NCBI RefSeq assembly: GCF_030817655.1
Contig: NZ_JAUSZM010000003.1
Location: forward strand, 3,968,001 to 4,032,000
From: Streptomyces sp. V4I2
GTDB lineage: Bacteria; Actinomycetota; Actinomycetes; Streptomycetales; Streptomycetaceae
Direction of reading: 5' to 3'
DNA: 64,000 bases
This document shows positions 7,519-16,518 of the stretch, in pieces. A program made the translations under genes and the position numbers. The notes under the pieces are model-generated. The model saw only the letters and a program-made list of their open reading frames with translations. It had not been told where the DNA came from and ran no database searches. Each line of letters opens with the position of its first letter. Within the stretch, counting starts at the first letter, position 1.

Positions 7519-9528
7519 TCAGTGCGAGTGCCCGGTGGGCGCCGGCGCACCGTTCTTGACCGTCAGGGGCAGCAGCTTCTTGCCGGTCGGGCCGATCTGA
7601 ATCTGCGTGTCCATCTGCGGACACACCCCGCAGTCGAAGCACGGCGTCCACCGGCAGTCCTCGACCTCGGTCTCGTCGAGCGAGTCCTGCCAGTCCTCCC
7701 AGAGCCAGTCCTTGTCGAGGCCGGAGTCGAGGTGGTCCCAGGGGAGGACCTCCTCGTAGGTGCGCTCGCGGGTGGTGTACCAGTCGACGTCCACGCCGAA
7801 GGGGACGAGAGCCTTCTCCGCGCACCGCATCCAGCGGTCGTAGGAGAAGTGCTCGCGCCAGCCGTCGAAGCGGCCGCCGTCCTCGTAGACCGCGCGGATG
7901 ACCGCGCCGATGCGGCGGTCGCCCCTCGAGAGGAGGCCTTCCACGATGCCGGGCTTGCCGTCGTGGTAGCGGAAGCCGATCGAGCGGCCGTACTTCTTGT
8001 CGGCGCGGATCTTGTCGCGGAGCTTTCCGAGACGGGCGTCCGTCTCCTCCGCGGACAGCTGCGGGGCCCATTGGAACGGGGTGTGGGGCTTGGGGACGAA
8101 GCCGCCGATCGACACCGTGCAGCGGATGTCGTTCTGGCCGGAGACCTCGCGGCCCTTCTGGATCACGCTCATCGCCATGTCGGCGATCTGGAGGACGTCC
8201 TCGTCGGTCTCCGTCGGCAGGCCGCACATGAAGTACAGCTTCACCTGGCGCCAGCCGTTGCCGTAGGCGGTGGCGACCGTGCGGATCAGGTCCTCTTCCG
8301 AGACCATCTTGTTGATGACCTTGCGCATGCGCTCGGAGCCGCCCTCGGGGGCGAAGGTGAGGCCGGACCGGCGGCCGTTGCGCGTCAGCTCGTTCGCCAG
8401 GTCGACGTTGAACGCGTCCACGCGGGTCGACGGGAGGGACAGGCCGATCTTGTCCTCCTCGTAGCGGTCCGCGAGGCCCTTCGCGATGTCGCCGATCTCC
8501 GAGTGGTCCGCCGAGGACAGGGACAGCAGGCCGACCTCCTCGAAGCCGGTCGCCTTCAGGCCCTTCTCGACCATGTCGCCGATGCCGGTGATCGACCGCT
8601 CACGCACCGGCCGCGTGATCATGCCCGCCTGGCAGAAACGGCAGCCGCGCGTGCAGCCGCGGAAGATCTCCACCGACATGCGCTCGTGGACCGTCTCGGC
8701 GAGCGGGACCAGGGGCTGCTTGGGGTACGGCCACTCGTCCAGGTCCATCACCGTGTGCTTGGAGACGCGCCACGGGACACCGGACTTGTTCGGTACGACC
8801 CGGGCGATACGGCCGTCCGCGAGGTACTCGACGTCGTAGAAGGCCGGGATGTACACCGAGCCCGTCTTCGCGAGGCGGAAGAGGACCTCCTCGCGGCCGC
8901 CCGGCTGCCCCTGCGCCTTCCACTCCCGGATGATCCGGGTCATGTCCAGCACGGCCTGCTCGCCGTCGCCGATGATCACCGCGTCGACGAAGTCGGCGAT
9001 CGGCTCGGGGTTGAAGGCGGCGTGGCCGCCGGCCAACACGATCGGGTCGTCGATCGTGCGGTCCCTGGATTCCAGGGGGATCCCGGCCAGATCCAGCGCC
9101 GTCAGCATGTTCGTGTAGCCCAGCTCCGTGGAGAAGCTCAGCCCGAACACGTCGAAGGCGCGGACCGGGCGGTGGCTGTCCACCGTGAACTGCGGGACGT
9201 CGTGCTCCCGCATCAGCGCCTCGAGGTCCGGCCACACGCTGTAGGTGCGCTCGGCGAGGACGCCCTCCTGCTCGTTCAGCACCTCGTAGAGGATCATGAC
9301 GCCCTGGTTGGGCAGACCGACCTCGTACGCGTCCGGGTACATCAGCGCCCAGCGGACGTCCGTCGACTCCCACGGCTTGACAGTGGAGTTGAGCTCCCCG
9401 CCGACGTACTGGATCGGCTTCTGCACATGCGGGAGCAGAGCTTCGAGCTGCGGGAAGACCGACGCAGCGAATTCGGCAGGCATGTCGCGAACCTTCGTGA
9501 GCTGGGCTGAACTGACAGGGGTGACCAT
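7519..9528 (-). CDS. B12-binding domain radical SAM protein (TIGR03960 type)
   Basis: 669 residues. An N-terminal half has cobalamin-binding-like character (PDAYEVGLPNQG, GGHAAFNPEPIADFVDAVIIGDGE). A radical SAM domain follows, with the FRGCTRGCRFC motif near residue 290, whose CX3CX2C cysteines ligate the 4Fe-4S cluster. A late cysteine cluster (CRWTPCFDCGVCPQ) may hold a second cluster. Proteins of this family are conserved next to CYTH/CHAD or DUF2344 and rod-shape genes in actinobacteria; their reaction is unknown. The start is uncertain: ATG at 9528 or an internal ATG at 9483, which gives a more typical N-terminus. Confidence 0.9.
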   Translation of the reverse strand: MVTPVSSAQLTKVRDMPAEFAASVFPQLEALLPHVQKPIQYVGGELNSTVKPWESTDVRWALMYPDAYEVGLPNQGVMILYEVLNEQEGVLAERTYSVWPDLEALMREHDVPQFTVDSHRPVRAFDVFGLSFSTELGYTNMLTALDLAGIPLESRDRTIDDPIVLAGGHAAFNPEPIADFVDAVIIGDGEQAVLDMTRIIREWKAQGQPGGREEVLFRLAKTGSVYIPAFYDVEYLADGRIARVVPNKSGVPWRVSKHTVMDLDEWPYPKQPLVPLAETVHERMSVEIFRGCTRGCRFCQAGMITRPVRERSITGIGDMVEKGLKATGFEEVGLLSLSSADHSEIGDIAKGLADRYEEDKIGLSLPSTRVDAFNVDLANELTRNGRRSGLTFAPEGGSERMRKVINKMVSEEDLIRTVATAYGNGWRQVKLYFMCGLPTETDEDVLQIADMAMSVIQKGREVSGQNDIRCTVSIGGFVPKPHTPFQWAPQLSAEETDARLGKLRDKIRADKKYGRSIGFRYHDGKPGIVEGLLSRGDRRIGAVIRAVYEDGGRFDGWREHFSYDRWMRCAEKALVPFGVDVDWYTTRERTYEEVLPWDHLDSGLDKDWLWEDWQDSLDETEVEDCRWTPCFDCGVCPQMDTQIQIGPTGKKLLPLTVKNGAPAPTGHSH

Positions 9529-9571
9529 CTAGCCTAACGCGATCGCGACCACCCCTCGTACGCCCGGAAAC

Positions 9572-11077
9572 TCAGAGCTCCGCCACCCCGTCCTTGATCC
9601 CCGCCCAGAACCCGGGCAGCCCGGCCTCCACGGCCGCCGCCCGCCGCTCCTCGCGCCCGTAGAGCAGCCCGTACGTGAAGGCGCTCTCGCCGGCCGCGTG
9701 CGCGACGGCGGACAGCTCACGCAGGGTCTGCCGGGCCATCACGCTGTCCTGGTGGTCGCCGAGCAGGCCCTGCAGAGACTTCATGGACCTGACCAGGGCC
9801 TTGGCCGGCTCGCCGAGGGCGGGCTTGGCCGCCTCCGCCGAGTAGCGGGTGCGCTTGGTCTTCTTGCGGGCCTCGTGCACGGCGAGGTCCCGGTCGGGTC
9901 CGGGCGACAGCTCCAGCGCCTGTTCGACGAGCCCGGTGACCTTGCCGAAGTCCTTCTTCACGGCCTTGGCGATCACCTTGCCCGGCTGTTTCCCGGCCGC
10001 CTTCAGCAGCGGCGGGGCGGCGATCAGCGCGTCCAGGGTGTCGAGCAGGACGAGGTACCGGGCGGAGTCCAGGACGCCGATCAGCCGGCCGCGCGCCCCT
10101 CCCTGCTCGACGCTCGCCCACCGGCCCAGCCGCTCGGCGACCGGGCCCGAGACCAGCGTGCCGGGCACGTCGTCGAGGGCCGCCGTCAGCCGTTCGGTGA
10201 GCACCTCGTGGTCGCGGTCCACCCCCAGCTCACCGGCCAGCCACTTCAGTTCCTCGCCGATCGGGTCGGTGACGGTCCGGTCGAGGACCCTGGCGTACGA
10301 CTTGAAGGTGCTGCGCATCCGGCGGGTGGCGACCCGCATGCTGTGCACCGAGTCCTCGACGTCCTGGCGTACGGCCGGGTCGAGCTCGACGATCGCGTCC
10401 CGCTGGGCGCGGACGTACGCCAGGACATGGTCACCGGCGGTCACGGGGTCCTTGGGAGACCCGGCCCGGCGCTTCTTCCCGGAGGCCGTCTCGGCGAGGG
10501 CCCGAGCCAGCTTCGAGGAGGAGCCGGACGGCCGTACGCCCGCCTTGCGCAGCCGCTTCTCCACCTTGTCGAGGAAGTCCGGGTCGCCGCCGTCGGCGAG
10601 CTCCACCTCGATCTCGGTCCACTGGGCGACGCCGGCGCCCCCGGTCAGCCGCTCGGCGTGGACGGCGTCCACGCTGACCTCGGCGAGCAGCCGCCCCTCG
10701 GTGTCGAGGAGTTCGCGGACGTCCCGGGCCGAGCGCAGCCGGACCACGGGCAGCAGCTCGGTGTCGCGGACCCGGGAGCGGACCAGCCCGGCGAGCTCGT
10801 CGGGGAGGGTGTCGGAGAGCGGGGCCCGGATCTCGTCACGCACGCCCGGGGCGACGGGCACCTTCAGGTGCCAGCCCGCGTCGGAGCCGCCGGTGCGGCG
10901 GCGCAGAGTGATCGAGGAGGCGGCGAGGCGTTCGTCGGCGGTGTCGTAGTAGGTGGCGTCCAGTTCCGCGACGCCCTTGTCGAGGACGGTCTCGACCCCG
11001 GCGACGCCGGTCAGATCGGGCAGCCCGCTGTCATCGGATTCGTACTTGCGCTCGATCTCGCGTTTCGTCTCCGCCAT
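9572..11077 (-). CDS. CYTH and CHAD domain-containing protein
   Basis: 501 residues. The first ~200 form a CYTH domain with the diagnostic EIERKYE motif near the N-terminus, followed by TYYDTADERLAA, TLRRRTGG and WHLKVP. CYTH proteins are triphosphate tunnel enzymes acting on ThTP, inorganic triphosphate or long polyphosphate. The remainder is a helical CHAD domain rich in conserved His/Arg/Lys (VHSMRVATRRMRSTFKSY, HEARKKTKRTRYSAEA), which binds polyphosphate granules in other organisms. The order next to rodA is conserved in Streptomyces. Cytosolic; specific substrate not assignable. Confidence 0.92.
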   Translation of the reverse strand: MAETKREIERKYESDDSGLPDLTGVAGVETVLDKGVAELDATYYDTADERLAASSITLRRRTGGSDAGWHLKVPVAPGVRDEIRAPLSDTLPDELAGLVRSRVRDTELLPVVRLRSARDVRELLDTEGRLLAEVSVDAVHAERLTGGAGVAQWTEIEVELADGGDPDFLDKVEKRLRKAGVRPSGSSSKLARALAETASGKKRRAGSPKDPVTAGDHVLAYVRAQRDAIVELDPAVRQDVEDSVHSMRVATRRMRSTFKSYARVLDRTVTDPIGEELKWLAGELGVDRDHEVLTERLTAALDDVPGTLVSGPVAERLGRWASVEQGGARGRLIGVLDSARYLVLLDTLDALIAAPPLLKAAGKQPGKVIAKAVKKDFGKVTGLVEQALELSPGPDRDLAVHEARKKTKRTRYSAEAAKPALGEPAKALVRSMKSLQGLLGDHQDSVMARQTLRELSAVAHAAGESAFTYGLLYGREERRAAAVEAGLPGFWAGIKDGVAEL

Positions 11078-11149
11078 GACCTGAATCTAGTCGCAGTGCA
11101 GCGGGTACGACAGAGGGCACCTGCCGTCCACCCAGGGGCCACCTGCCGT

Positions 11150-12349
11150 CTATGCCGACATGGGCCGTTGCACCCGGATCGACTGCAGCAGCCCCACCGC
11201 CACCCACACCGAGAACATCGACGATCCGCCGTACGACACGAACGGCAGCGGCAGGCCCGTGACCGGCATGATGCCGAGGGTCATGCCGATGTTCTCGAAG
11301 GCCTGGAAGGCGAACCAGGCCACGATGCCGGCGGCGACGATCGTGCCGTACAGCTCGGTCGTCTCGCGGGCGATGCGGCAGGCGCGCCACAGCACCACAC
11401 CCAGCAGGACGATGATCAGGCCACCGCCGAGGAAGCCCAACTCCTCCCCCGCGACCGTGAACACGAAGTCGGTCTGCTGCTCCGGCACGAACTGGCCCGT
11501 GGTCTGCGAGCCGTGGAAGAGGCCCGAGCCGGTCAGACCGCCCGAACCGATCGCGATGCGGGCCTGGTTGGTGTTGTAGCCGACGCCGGCCGGGTCGAGG
11601 CTGGGGTTGGCGAAGGCGGCGAAGCGGGCGATCTGGTATTCGTCCAGGATGTGCAGCTGCCAGCCGGCGATCGCGCCGGCCGCTCCCGCGCCCAGCAGCC
11701 CGAACACCCACCGGTTCGACGCGCCGGAGGCGAGCAGCACCCCCAGCACGATGATGACCATGACCATGACCGACCCGAGGTCGGGCATCAGCATCACGAC
11801 GAGCATCGGTACGGCGGCCAGGCCGAGGGCCTGGAGCACGGTCCGATGGTCGGGGTACGCCTTGTCGCCCGCGTCCACGCGGGCCGCCAGCAGCATCGCC
11901 ATGCCCAGGATGATCGTGATCTTCACGAACTCCGAGGGCTGGAGCGAGAAGCCGCCGCCGAGCACGATCCAGGAGTGCGCGCCGTTGACCGTCGAGCCGA
12001 GCGGGGTGAGCACCATCAGGATCAGGAACACCGAGAGGCCGTACAGGAGCGGCACGGCCGTGCGCAGGGTGCGGTGGCCGAGCCAGACCGTGCCGATCAT
12101 CAGGGCGAACCCGATGCCGGTGTTCAGGATGTGCCGGAGCAGGAAGTAGTACGGGTCGCCCTGGTTGATCTCGGTGCGGTTGCGGGTCGCCGAGAAGACG
12201 AGGATCGCACCGATGCCCGAGAGGGCCAGTGCCGCCAGCAGTATCGGCCAGTCCAGCCGGCGGGCCAGCGAGTCGCGGGCGAGCAGGCGGGTCCAGCCCG
12301 CGCGTTCGGGCCCGTAGCCGGAGACCTGGAAGCTGTTCACTCCGGTCAT
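11150..12349 (-). CDS. rodA: RodA/FtsW/SpoVE-type SEDS peptidoglycan polymerase
   Basis: 399 residues with about ten membrane segments. SEDS motifs are present: ILVFSATRNR early, WIVLGGGFSLQPSEFVKI in the middle (the QPSE motif), RFAAFANPSLDPAGVGYNTNQARIAIGSGG, and GLPLPFVSYGGSS near the end. SEDS proteins are lipid II glycosyltransferases that act with a class B PBP, here encoded by the overlapping upstream mrdA. In S. coelicolor the gene at this place is called sfr and takes part in the Mre sporulation-wall complex (recalled from the literature). The start at 12349 overlaps the mrdA stop by 4 bp. Confidence 0.95.
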   Translation of the reverse strand: MTGVNSFQVSGYGPERAGWTRLLARDSLARRLDWPILLAALALSGIGAILVFSATRNRTEINQGDPYYFLLRHILNTGIGFALMIGTVWLGHRTLRTAVPLLYGLSVFLILMVLTPLGSTVNGAHSWIVLGGGFSLQPSEFVKITIILGMAMLLAARVDAGDKAYPDHRTVLQALGLAAVPMLVVMLMPDLGSVMVMVIIVLGVLLASGASNRWVFGLLGAGAAGAIAGWQLHILDEYQIARFAAFANPSLDPAGVGYNTNQARIAIGSGGLTGSGLFHGSQTTGQFVPEQQTDFVFTVAGEELGFLGGGLIIVLLGVVLWRACRIARETTELYGTIVAAGIVAWFAFQAFENIGMTLGIMPVTGLPLPFVSYGGSSMFSVWVAVGLLQSIRVQRPMSA

Positions 12350-14592
12350 GCGAGCGTCCTCCGGCTTCCTCTGGCCCGCCGTCGCCGACGTGCGTTCCGG
12401 TTGCCCGTGGTGGCCGTCGCCACCGTGGCCGCCAGCTGCTGTACGTCCGGCTCCTCCGTGCCCTTCTGGCTGATCTGCTGGTCCTTGGCCGGGTCCTTGG
12501 AGACCTTCGGGGAGGTGATCGAACCGTCCGCCTTGATCTTCGGGAGGCTCTTCTGCGGGGTGGGCAGCAGCGCGTTCTTGGGGTTGATCGTGCCGTCCTC
12601 CGAGACGCCGTACAGCGCGTTGTAGATCTTGCGCACGGCGGGGCCCGAGGCGCCGGAGCCCGTACCACCCTGGGAGATGGTCATGATGACCGTGTAGTCC
12701 TTGGTGTACGTGGCGAACCAGGAGGTGGTCTGCTTGCCGTAGACCTCGGCCGTACCCGTCTTGGCGTGCATCGGGATCTCGTCCTGCGGCCAGCCGCCGA
12801 ACCGCCAGGCGGCCGTACCGCGGGTCGCGACACCCGCGAGGGCATCGTCTATCTCGACGCGGGTCTTCTCCGACATCGGCAGCTTGCCGTGCGCCGTCGG
12901 CTCGATCTCCTGGACGCTCTTGCCGTCGGCGCCGACGATCGCCTTGCCGACGGTCGGCTCGTAGAGAGTGCCGCCGTTGGCGATCGCACCGTAGATCGCC
13001 GCCATCTGTATCGGCGTGACGAGGGTGTCGCCCTGGCCGATGGAGTAGTTGACGGAGTCACCGGCGCGCATCTTGTTGCCTTCGAGGCAGTTCTCGTACG
13101 CGATCTGCTCGGCGTACGTGCCGCCCTTCTTGCCGTACTTACACCAGGCGTCCTTGTTGGCCTTCCAGTAGCTCTGCTTCCACTGGCGGTCGGGGATGCG
13201 GCCGGTGACCTCGTTCGGGAGGTCGATGCCGGTCTCCTTGCCGAGGCCGAACTGGTGGGCGGTCTTGTAGAACCAGTCGCCGGGGTTCTTCTTGGGCTTG
13301 TTCCCGCCGTCCTTCTGCCACTCCTGGTGGGAGAGGCGGTAGAAGACGGTGTCGCAGGAGACCTCCAGGGCGCGGCCGAGGCTGATCGGGCCGTACCCCT
13401 TGGACTCGAAGTTCTTGAAGACCTGGCCGCCGATCGAGTACGAGCTGGAGCACTGGTAGGGGCCGTTGAAGGAGTAGCCGGCGTTGATCGCGGCGGCCGT
13501 CGGGACCACCTTGAAGATGGAGCCGGGCGCCGACTGGCCCTGGATCGCGCGGTTCAGCAGCGGGTAGTTGGAGTTCTTGCCGGTGAGCTTGGCGTAGTCC
13601 TTGGCGGAGATGCCGCCGACCCAGGCGTTCGGGTCGTACGACGGGTTGGACGCCATGGAGACCACACGGCCGGTCTTGGCCTCCATCACCACGACCGCAC
13701 CGGAGTCCGCCTTGTAGTTCTCGCCGGTGTTCTTGTCGTACGTCTTGCGGGCTTCCTTCATGGCCTGGTTCAGCTCGTATTCGGCGACCCGCTGGACGCG
13801 GGCGTCGATGCTGGTGACGAGGTTGGAGCCGGGCTGGGCGGGGTCGGCCTCGGCCTCGCCGATGACGCGGCCGAGGTTGTCGACCTCGTAGCGGGTGACG
13901 CCGGCCTTGCCGCGCAGTTCCTTGTCGTACTCGCGCTCCAGGCCGCTGCGGCCGACCTGGTCGGAGCGCAGGTAGGGCGAGTCGCTGTCCTGCGCCTTGG
14001 TGATCTCGTCGTCGGTGACGGGCGAGAGGTAGCCGAGGACCTGGGCGGTGTTGGCCTTGCCAGGGGCGGCGTAGCGGCGCACGGCCTCGGGCTCGGCGGT
14101 GATGCCGGGGAAGTCCTCGGCGCGCTCGCGGATCTGCAGGGCCTGCTTGGCGGTGGCCTCGTCGGTGATGGGGATCGGCTGGTACGGCGAGCCGTTCCAG
14201 CAGGGCTGCGGCGTCTTGGAGTCGCACAGCCGGACCTTCTCCATGACCTCCTGGGGCGTCATGCCCAGCACGGCGGCCAGCTTGGTGAGGACGGCCTTGC
14301 CGTCGTCCTTCATCTTCAGCAGGTCGGTGCGGGAGGCGGAGACCACCAGCCGGGTCTCGTTGTCCGCGAGGGGTACTCCGCGCGCGTCCAGGATCGAGCC
14401 GCGTACGGCGGGCTCGACGACCTGCTGGACGTGGTTGCCGGACGCCTCCTTGGCGTATTCGTCGCCCTCGCGGATCTGGAGGTACCACAGGCGACCGCCG
14501 AGGGTGCCGAGCAGGGAGAGGACGAGGATCTGGATGACGACGAGCCGGATCTGGACCCGTGGGGTCCGGCCGGTCTCGGGGATGTTGGTCAC
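12346..14592 (-). CDS. mrdA: Penicillin-binding protein 2 (class B transpeptidase)
   Basis: 748 residues. An N-terminal membrane anchor (residues ~18-37) precedes a pedestal domain (VEPAVRGSILDARGVPLADN). The transpeptidase domain has SxxK (PGSIFK), an S-x-D version of the SxN motif (SCDTVFY, common in PBP2) and KTG (HAKTGTAEV). The C-terminal ~80 residues are a non-catalytic Lys/Pro/Gln-rich tail ending in a basic run. It cross-links peptidoglycan outside the membrane and partners RodA. It belongs to the mreBCD-mrdA-rodA group. The 128 bp upstream contain a short direct repeat (see below). Confidence 0.95.
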   Translation of the reverse strand: MTNIPETGRTPRVQIRLVVIQILVLSLLGTLGGRLWYLQIREGDEYAKEASGNHVQQVVEPAVRGSILDARGVPLADNETRLVVSASRTDLLKMKDDGKAVLTKLAAVLGMTPQEVMEKVRLCDSKTPQPCWNGSPYQPIPITDEATAKQALQIRERAEDFPGITAEPEAVRRYAAPGKANTAQVLGYLSPVTDDEITKAQDSDSPYLRSDQVGRSGLEREYDKELRGKAGVTRYEVDNLGRVIGEAEADPAQPGSNLVTSIDARVQRVAEYELNQAMKEARKTYDKNTGENYKADSGAVVVMEAKTGRVVSMASNPSYDPNAWVGGISAKDYAKLTGKNSNYPLLNRAIQGQSAPGSIFKVVPTAAAINAGYSFNGPYQCSSSYSIGGQVFKNFESKGYGPISLGRALEVSCDTVFYRLSHQEWQKDGGNKPKKNPGDWFYKTAHQFGLGKETGIDLPNEVTGRIPDRQWKQSYWKANKDAWCKYGKKGGTYAEQIAYENCLEGNKMRAGDSVNYSIGQGDTLVTPIQMAAIYGAIANGGTLYEPTVGKAIVGADGKSVQEIEPTAHGKLPMSEKTRVEIDDALAGVATRGTAAWRFGGWPQDEIPMHAKTGTAEVYGKQTTSWFATYTKDYTVIMTISQGGTGSGASGPAVRKIYNALYGVSEDGTINPKNALLPTPQKSLPKIKADGSITSPKVSKDPAKDQQISQKGTEEPDVQQLAATVATATTGNRNARRRRRARGSRRTLA

Positions 14593-14612
14593 TGCGGCTG
14601 CCTCCCCCTCTC

Positions 14613-14644
14613 AGTGTGCGGACGTGTGTGCGGACGTGTGTGCG
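14613..14644. repeat. Short tandem repeat between mreD and mrdA
   Basis: About 2.7 units of GTGTGTGCGGAC in the mreD-mrdA gap (14593-14720). The repeat lies in the mrdA leader; no function is evident. Confidence 0.7.
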
Positions 14645-14720
14645 CGTACGAATGATGAACGACGGGCCTGTGAGGCCACGTTCCGCCGGAACGACCCCGT
14701 TCGGGTGAACTCGTACGGGT

Positions 14721-15401
14721 TCACAGCCGCTTGACCCCCTTGATGCGGCCGGCCCGCGCCGTGCGCGCCCGGGCGGCCTTCACCTTCAGCCCACCGAAGC
14801 CGTTGCGCTGGCCGCCGATCCGCAGGCCGGTGCCCGAGGAGAGCCAGCCGGAGGAGATGTCGGCGGCCTTGGCGGCGGAGTTGGTGTCCGCGAGGGGGTC
14901 GTGCTCCGCGCGCCGGGCCAGCGCCATGATGCCGGGGACGACGAACGGGGCGAGCAGCAGGTCGTACAGCGCGGCCGTGAACAGCAGGCTGCCGAGGCCG
15001 ACATGGCGGGCGGCGGTGTCACCGACGAGGGCGCCGACACCGGCGTACAGCAGGGTGGTGCCGACGGCGGCGGCGACCACGACGGCCATGGGGCCGGTGG
15101 CCGATTTCAGCCGGCCGTTCTCCGGTTTCGCCAGGCCCGCGAGGTAGCCGATGACGCACAGCACGAGGGCGTAGCGGCCGGCCGCGTGGTCGGCGGGCGG
15201 GGCGAGGTCGGCGAGCAGGCCGGCGCCGAAGCCGACGAGGGCGCCGCCGACATGGCCGTACACCATGGCGAGGCCCAGGACGGTGAGGAGCAGCAGGTCG
15301 GGGACGGCGCCCGGGAGGTGGAGGCGGGCGAGGACGCTCACCTGGAGGACCAGGGCGACGACGACCAGGGAGGTGGACAGCAGGATCCGGTTGACGCGCA
15401 T
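14721..15401 (-). CDS. mreD: Rod shape-determining protein MreD
   Basis: 226 residues. Hydrophobic from the start, with about five membrane segments in the first 165 residues (LVVVALVLQVSVLARL, VPDLLLLTVLGLAMVYG), then a basic hydrophilic tail of about 60 residues, longer than in E. coli MreD. Position right after mreC and before mrdA supports the call. MreD is a membrane component of the Mre complex, which in Streptomyces guides spore-wall synthesis rather than rod elongation. Confidence 0.9.
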   Translation of the reverse strand: MRVNRILLSTSLVVVALVLQVSVLARLHLPGAVPDLLLLTVLGLAMVYGHVGGALVGFGAGLLADLAPPADHAAGRYALVLCVIGYLAGLAKPENGRLKSATGPMAVVVAAAVGTTLLYAGVGALVGDTAARHVGLGSLLFTAALYDLLLAPFVVPGIMALARRAEHDPLADTNSAAKAADISSGWLSSGTGLRIGGQRNGFGGLKVKAARARTARAGRIKGVKRL

Positions 15402-15413
15402 GGGCTACAGCTC

Positions 15414-16361
15414 CTACTGCTCTTCTTGGATCTGGCCGTCGACCGGCGCGTTCGCGGACGGGGTGACGGTCACCGTCACGGTCGGCGTGGGGGTCGGCTT
15501 GGGCTTGGCGGGCAGCACCGTGTCGCGCGGGTCCTTCTTGGGGGCCTCGACGACGACGCCGACGATGTCGAGCTTGGTGAAGCTGACGTACGGCGTGACG
15601 TAGAGGGTGCGGGTGAGGTCGCCGGCGGAGGGGTCGACGCGGGCGACCACGCCGACCGGTACACCGGGTACGAAGGGCTTGTCGGCCTGCGAGCCGAAGG
15701 TGACCAGTCGGTCGCCGGTCTTGACCTCGGCCTTGCCGTTGAGGAGTTCGACGCGCAGCGGGCGGTCGCCCTGCCCGGAGGCGAAGCCGAGTTCGTCGCC
15801 GGCCTCCATGCGGGTGCCGACGGTGAAGTCGGGGTCGTTGGCGAGCAGCACGGTGGCGGTGTTGGGGCCGACGGTCGTCACGCGCCCCACCAGCCCGTCC
15901 CCGTTCAGGACGGTCATGTCGCGCGTGATGCCGTCGTTGGCGCCGACGTCGATGGTGATGGTCCAGGAGAAGCCCTGGGCCGCTCCTATCGCGATGACCT
16001 GGGCACCCTTGATGCCGTACTGGCCGGCGCCGGAGAGCTTCAGCATCTTGTCGAGCTGGCCGAGGCGGCTGCGGTTGCGGTCGTCGCTGCCGAGCTTCGC
16101 CTCGAGGGCCGCGTTCTCCTTCTCCAACTCGGCGAGCCGGTCGTGCCGTTCGCCGGAGTCACGGATGGCCGATACGGCGTTGCCGACCGGGTCGACCGCG
16201 GCCGACACACCGTTCTCGATCGGGCCGAAGACCGTGGCCGCGGCCTGGCGGGCACCGTCGACCGGTGAGTCCTCCCCGCCGCGGATGTCCACCGTGATCA
16301 GCGCGAACGCGACGGCGACCAGCAGCACCAGGAGCAGCCGGCTCTCTCGTGTGTCCCTCAC
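15414..16361 (-). CDS. mreC: Rod shape-determining protein MreC
   Basis: 315 residues. A single N-terminal membrane helix (residues ~8-25) is followed by a coiled-coil (RHDRLAELEKENAALEAKL) and the beta-rich MreC domain (IDVGANDGITRDMTVLNGDGLVGRV). The C-terminal tail is rich in Pro, Thr and Val. MreC is extracellular and links the PBP/SEDS synthases to MreB. The stop lies 12 bp before the mreD start region, consistent with co-transcription. A strong hairpin separates mreC from mreB upstream. Confidence 0.93.
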   Translation of the reverse strand: MRDTRESRLLLVLLVAVAFALITVDIRGGEDSPVDGARQAAATVFGPIENGVSAAVDPVGNAVSAIRDSGERHDRLAELEKENAALEAKLGSDDRNRSRLGQLDKMLKLSGAGQYGIKGAQVIAIGAAQGFSWTITIDVGANDGITRDMTVLNGDGLVGRVTTVGPNTATVLLANDPDFTVGTRMEAGDELGFASGQGDRPLRVELLNGKAEVKTGDRLVTFGSQADKPFVPGVPVGVVARVDPSAGDLTRTLYVTPYVSFTKLDIVGVVVEAPKKDPRDTVLPAKPKPTPTPTVTVTVTPSANAPVDGQIQEEQ

Positions 16362-16469
16362 GTGCGGCGGCCGTGCCCTTCCTCATAGGAATTCGTGTGC
16401 AGTGTTTACGTATATGGGCGCATTTGTGTGCGGCGCTTATGGGCGAGCCTATGCCTCGATATCAACGAT

Positions 16470-16503
16470 CCGCCGTACGAGAGGAGATCATCTCGTACGG
16501 CGG
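16470..16503 (-). terminator. Perfect hairpin downstream of mreB
   Basis: A 13 bp perfect inverted repeat (CCGCCGTACGAGA and its complement) with an 8 nt loop, starting 15 bp after the mreB stop. It is expected to end or attenuate mreB transcription before mreCD. Confidence 0.8.
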
Positions 16504-16518
16504 AATCGAAGAGTTGAT

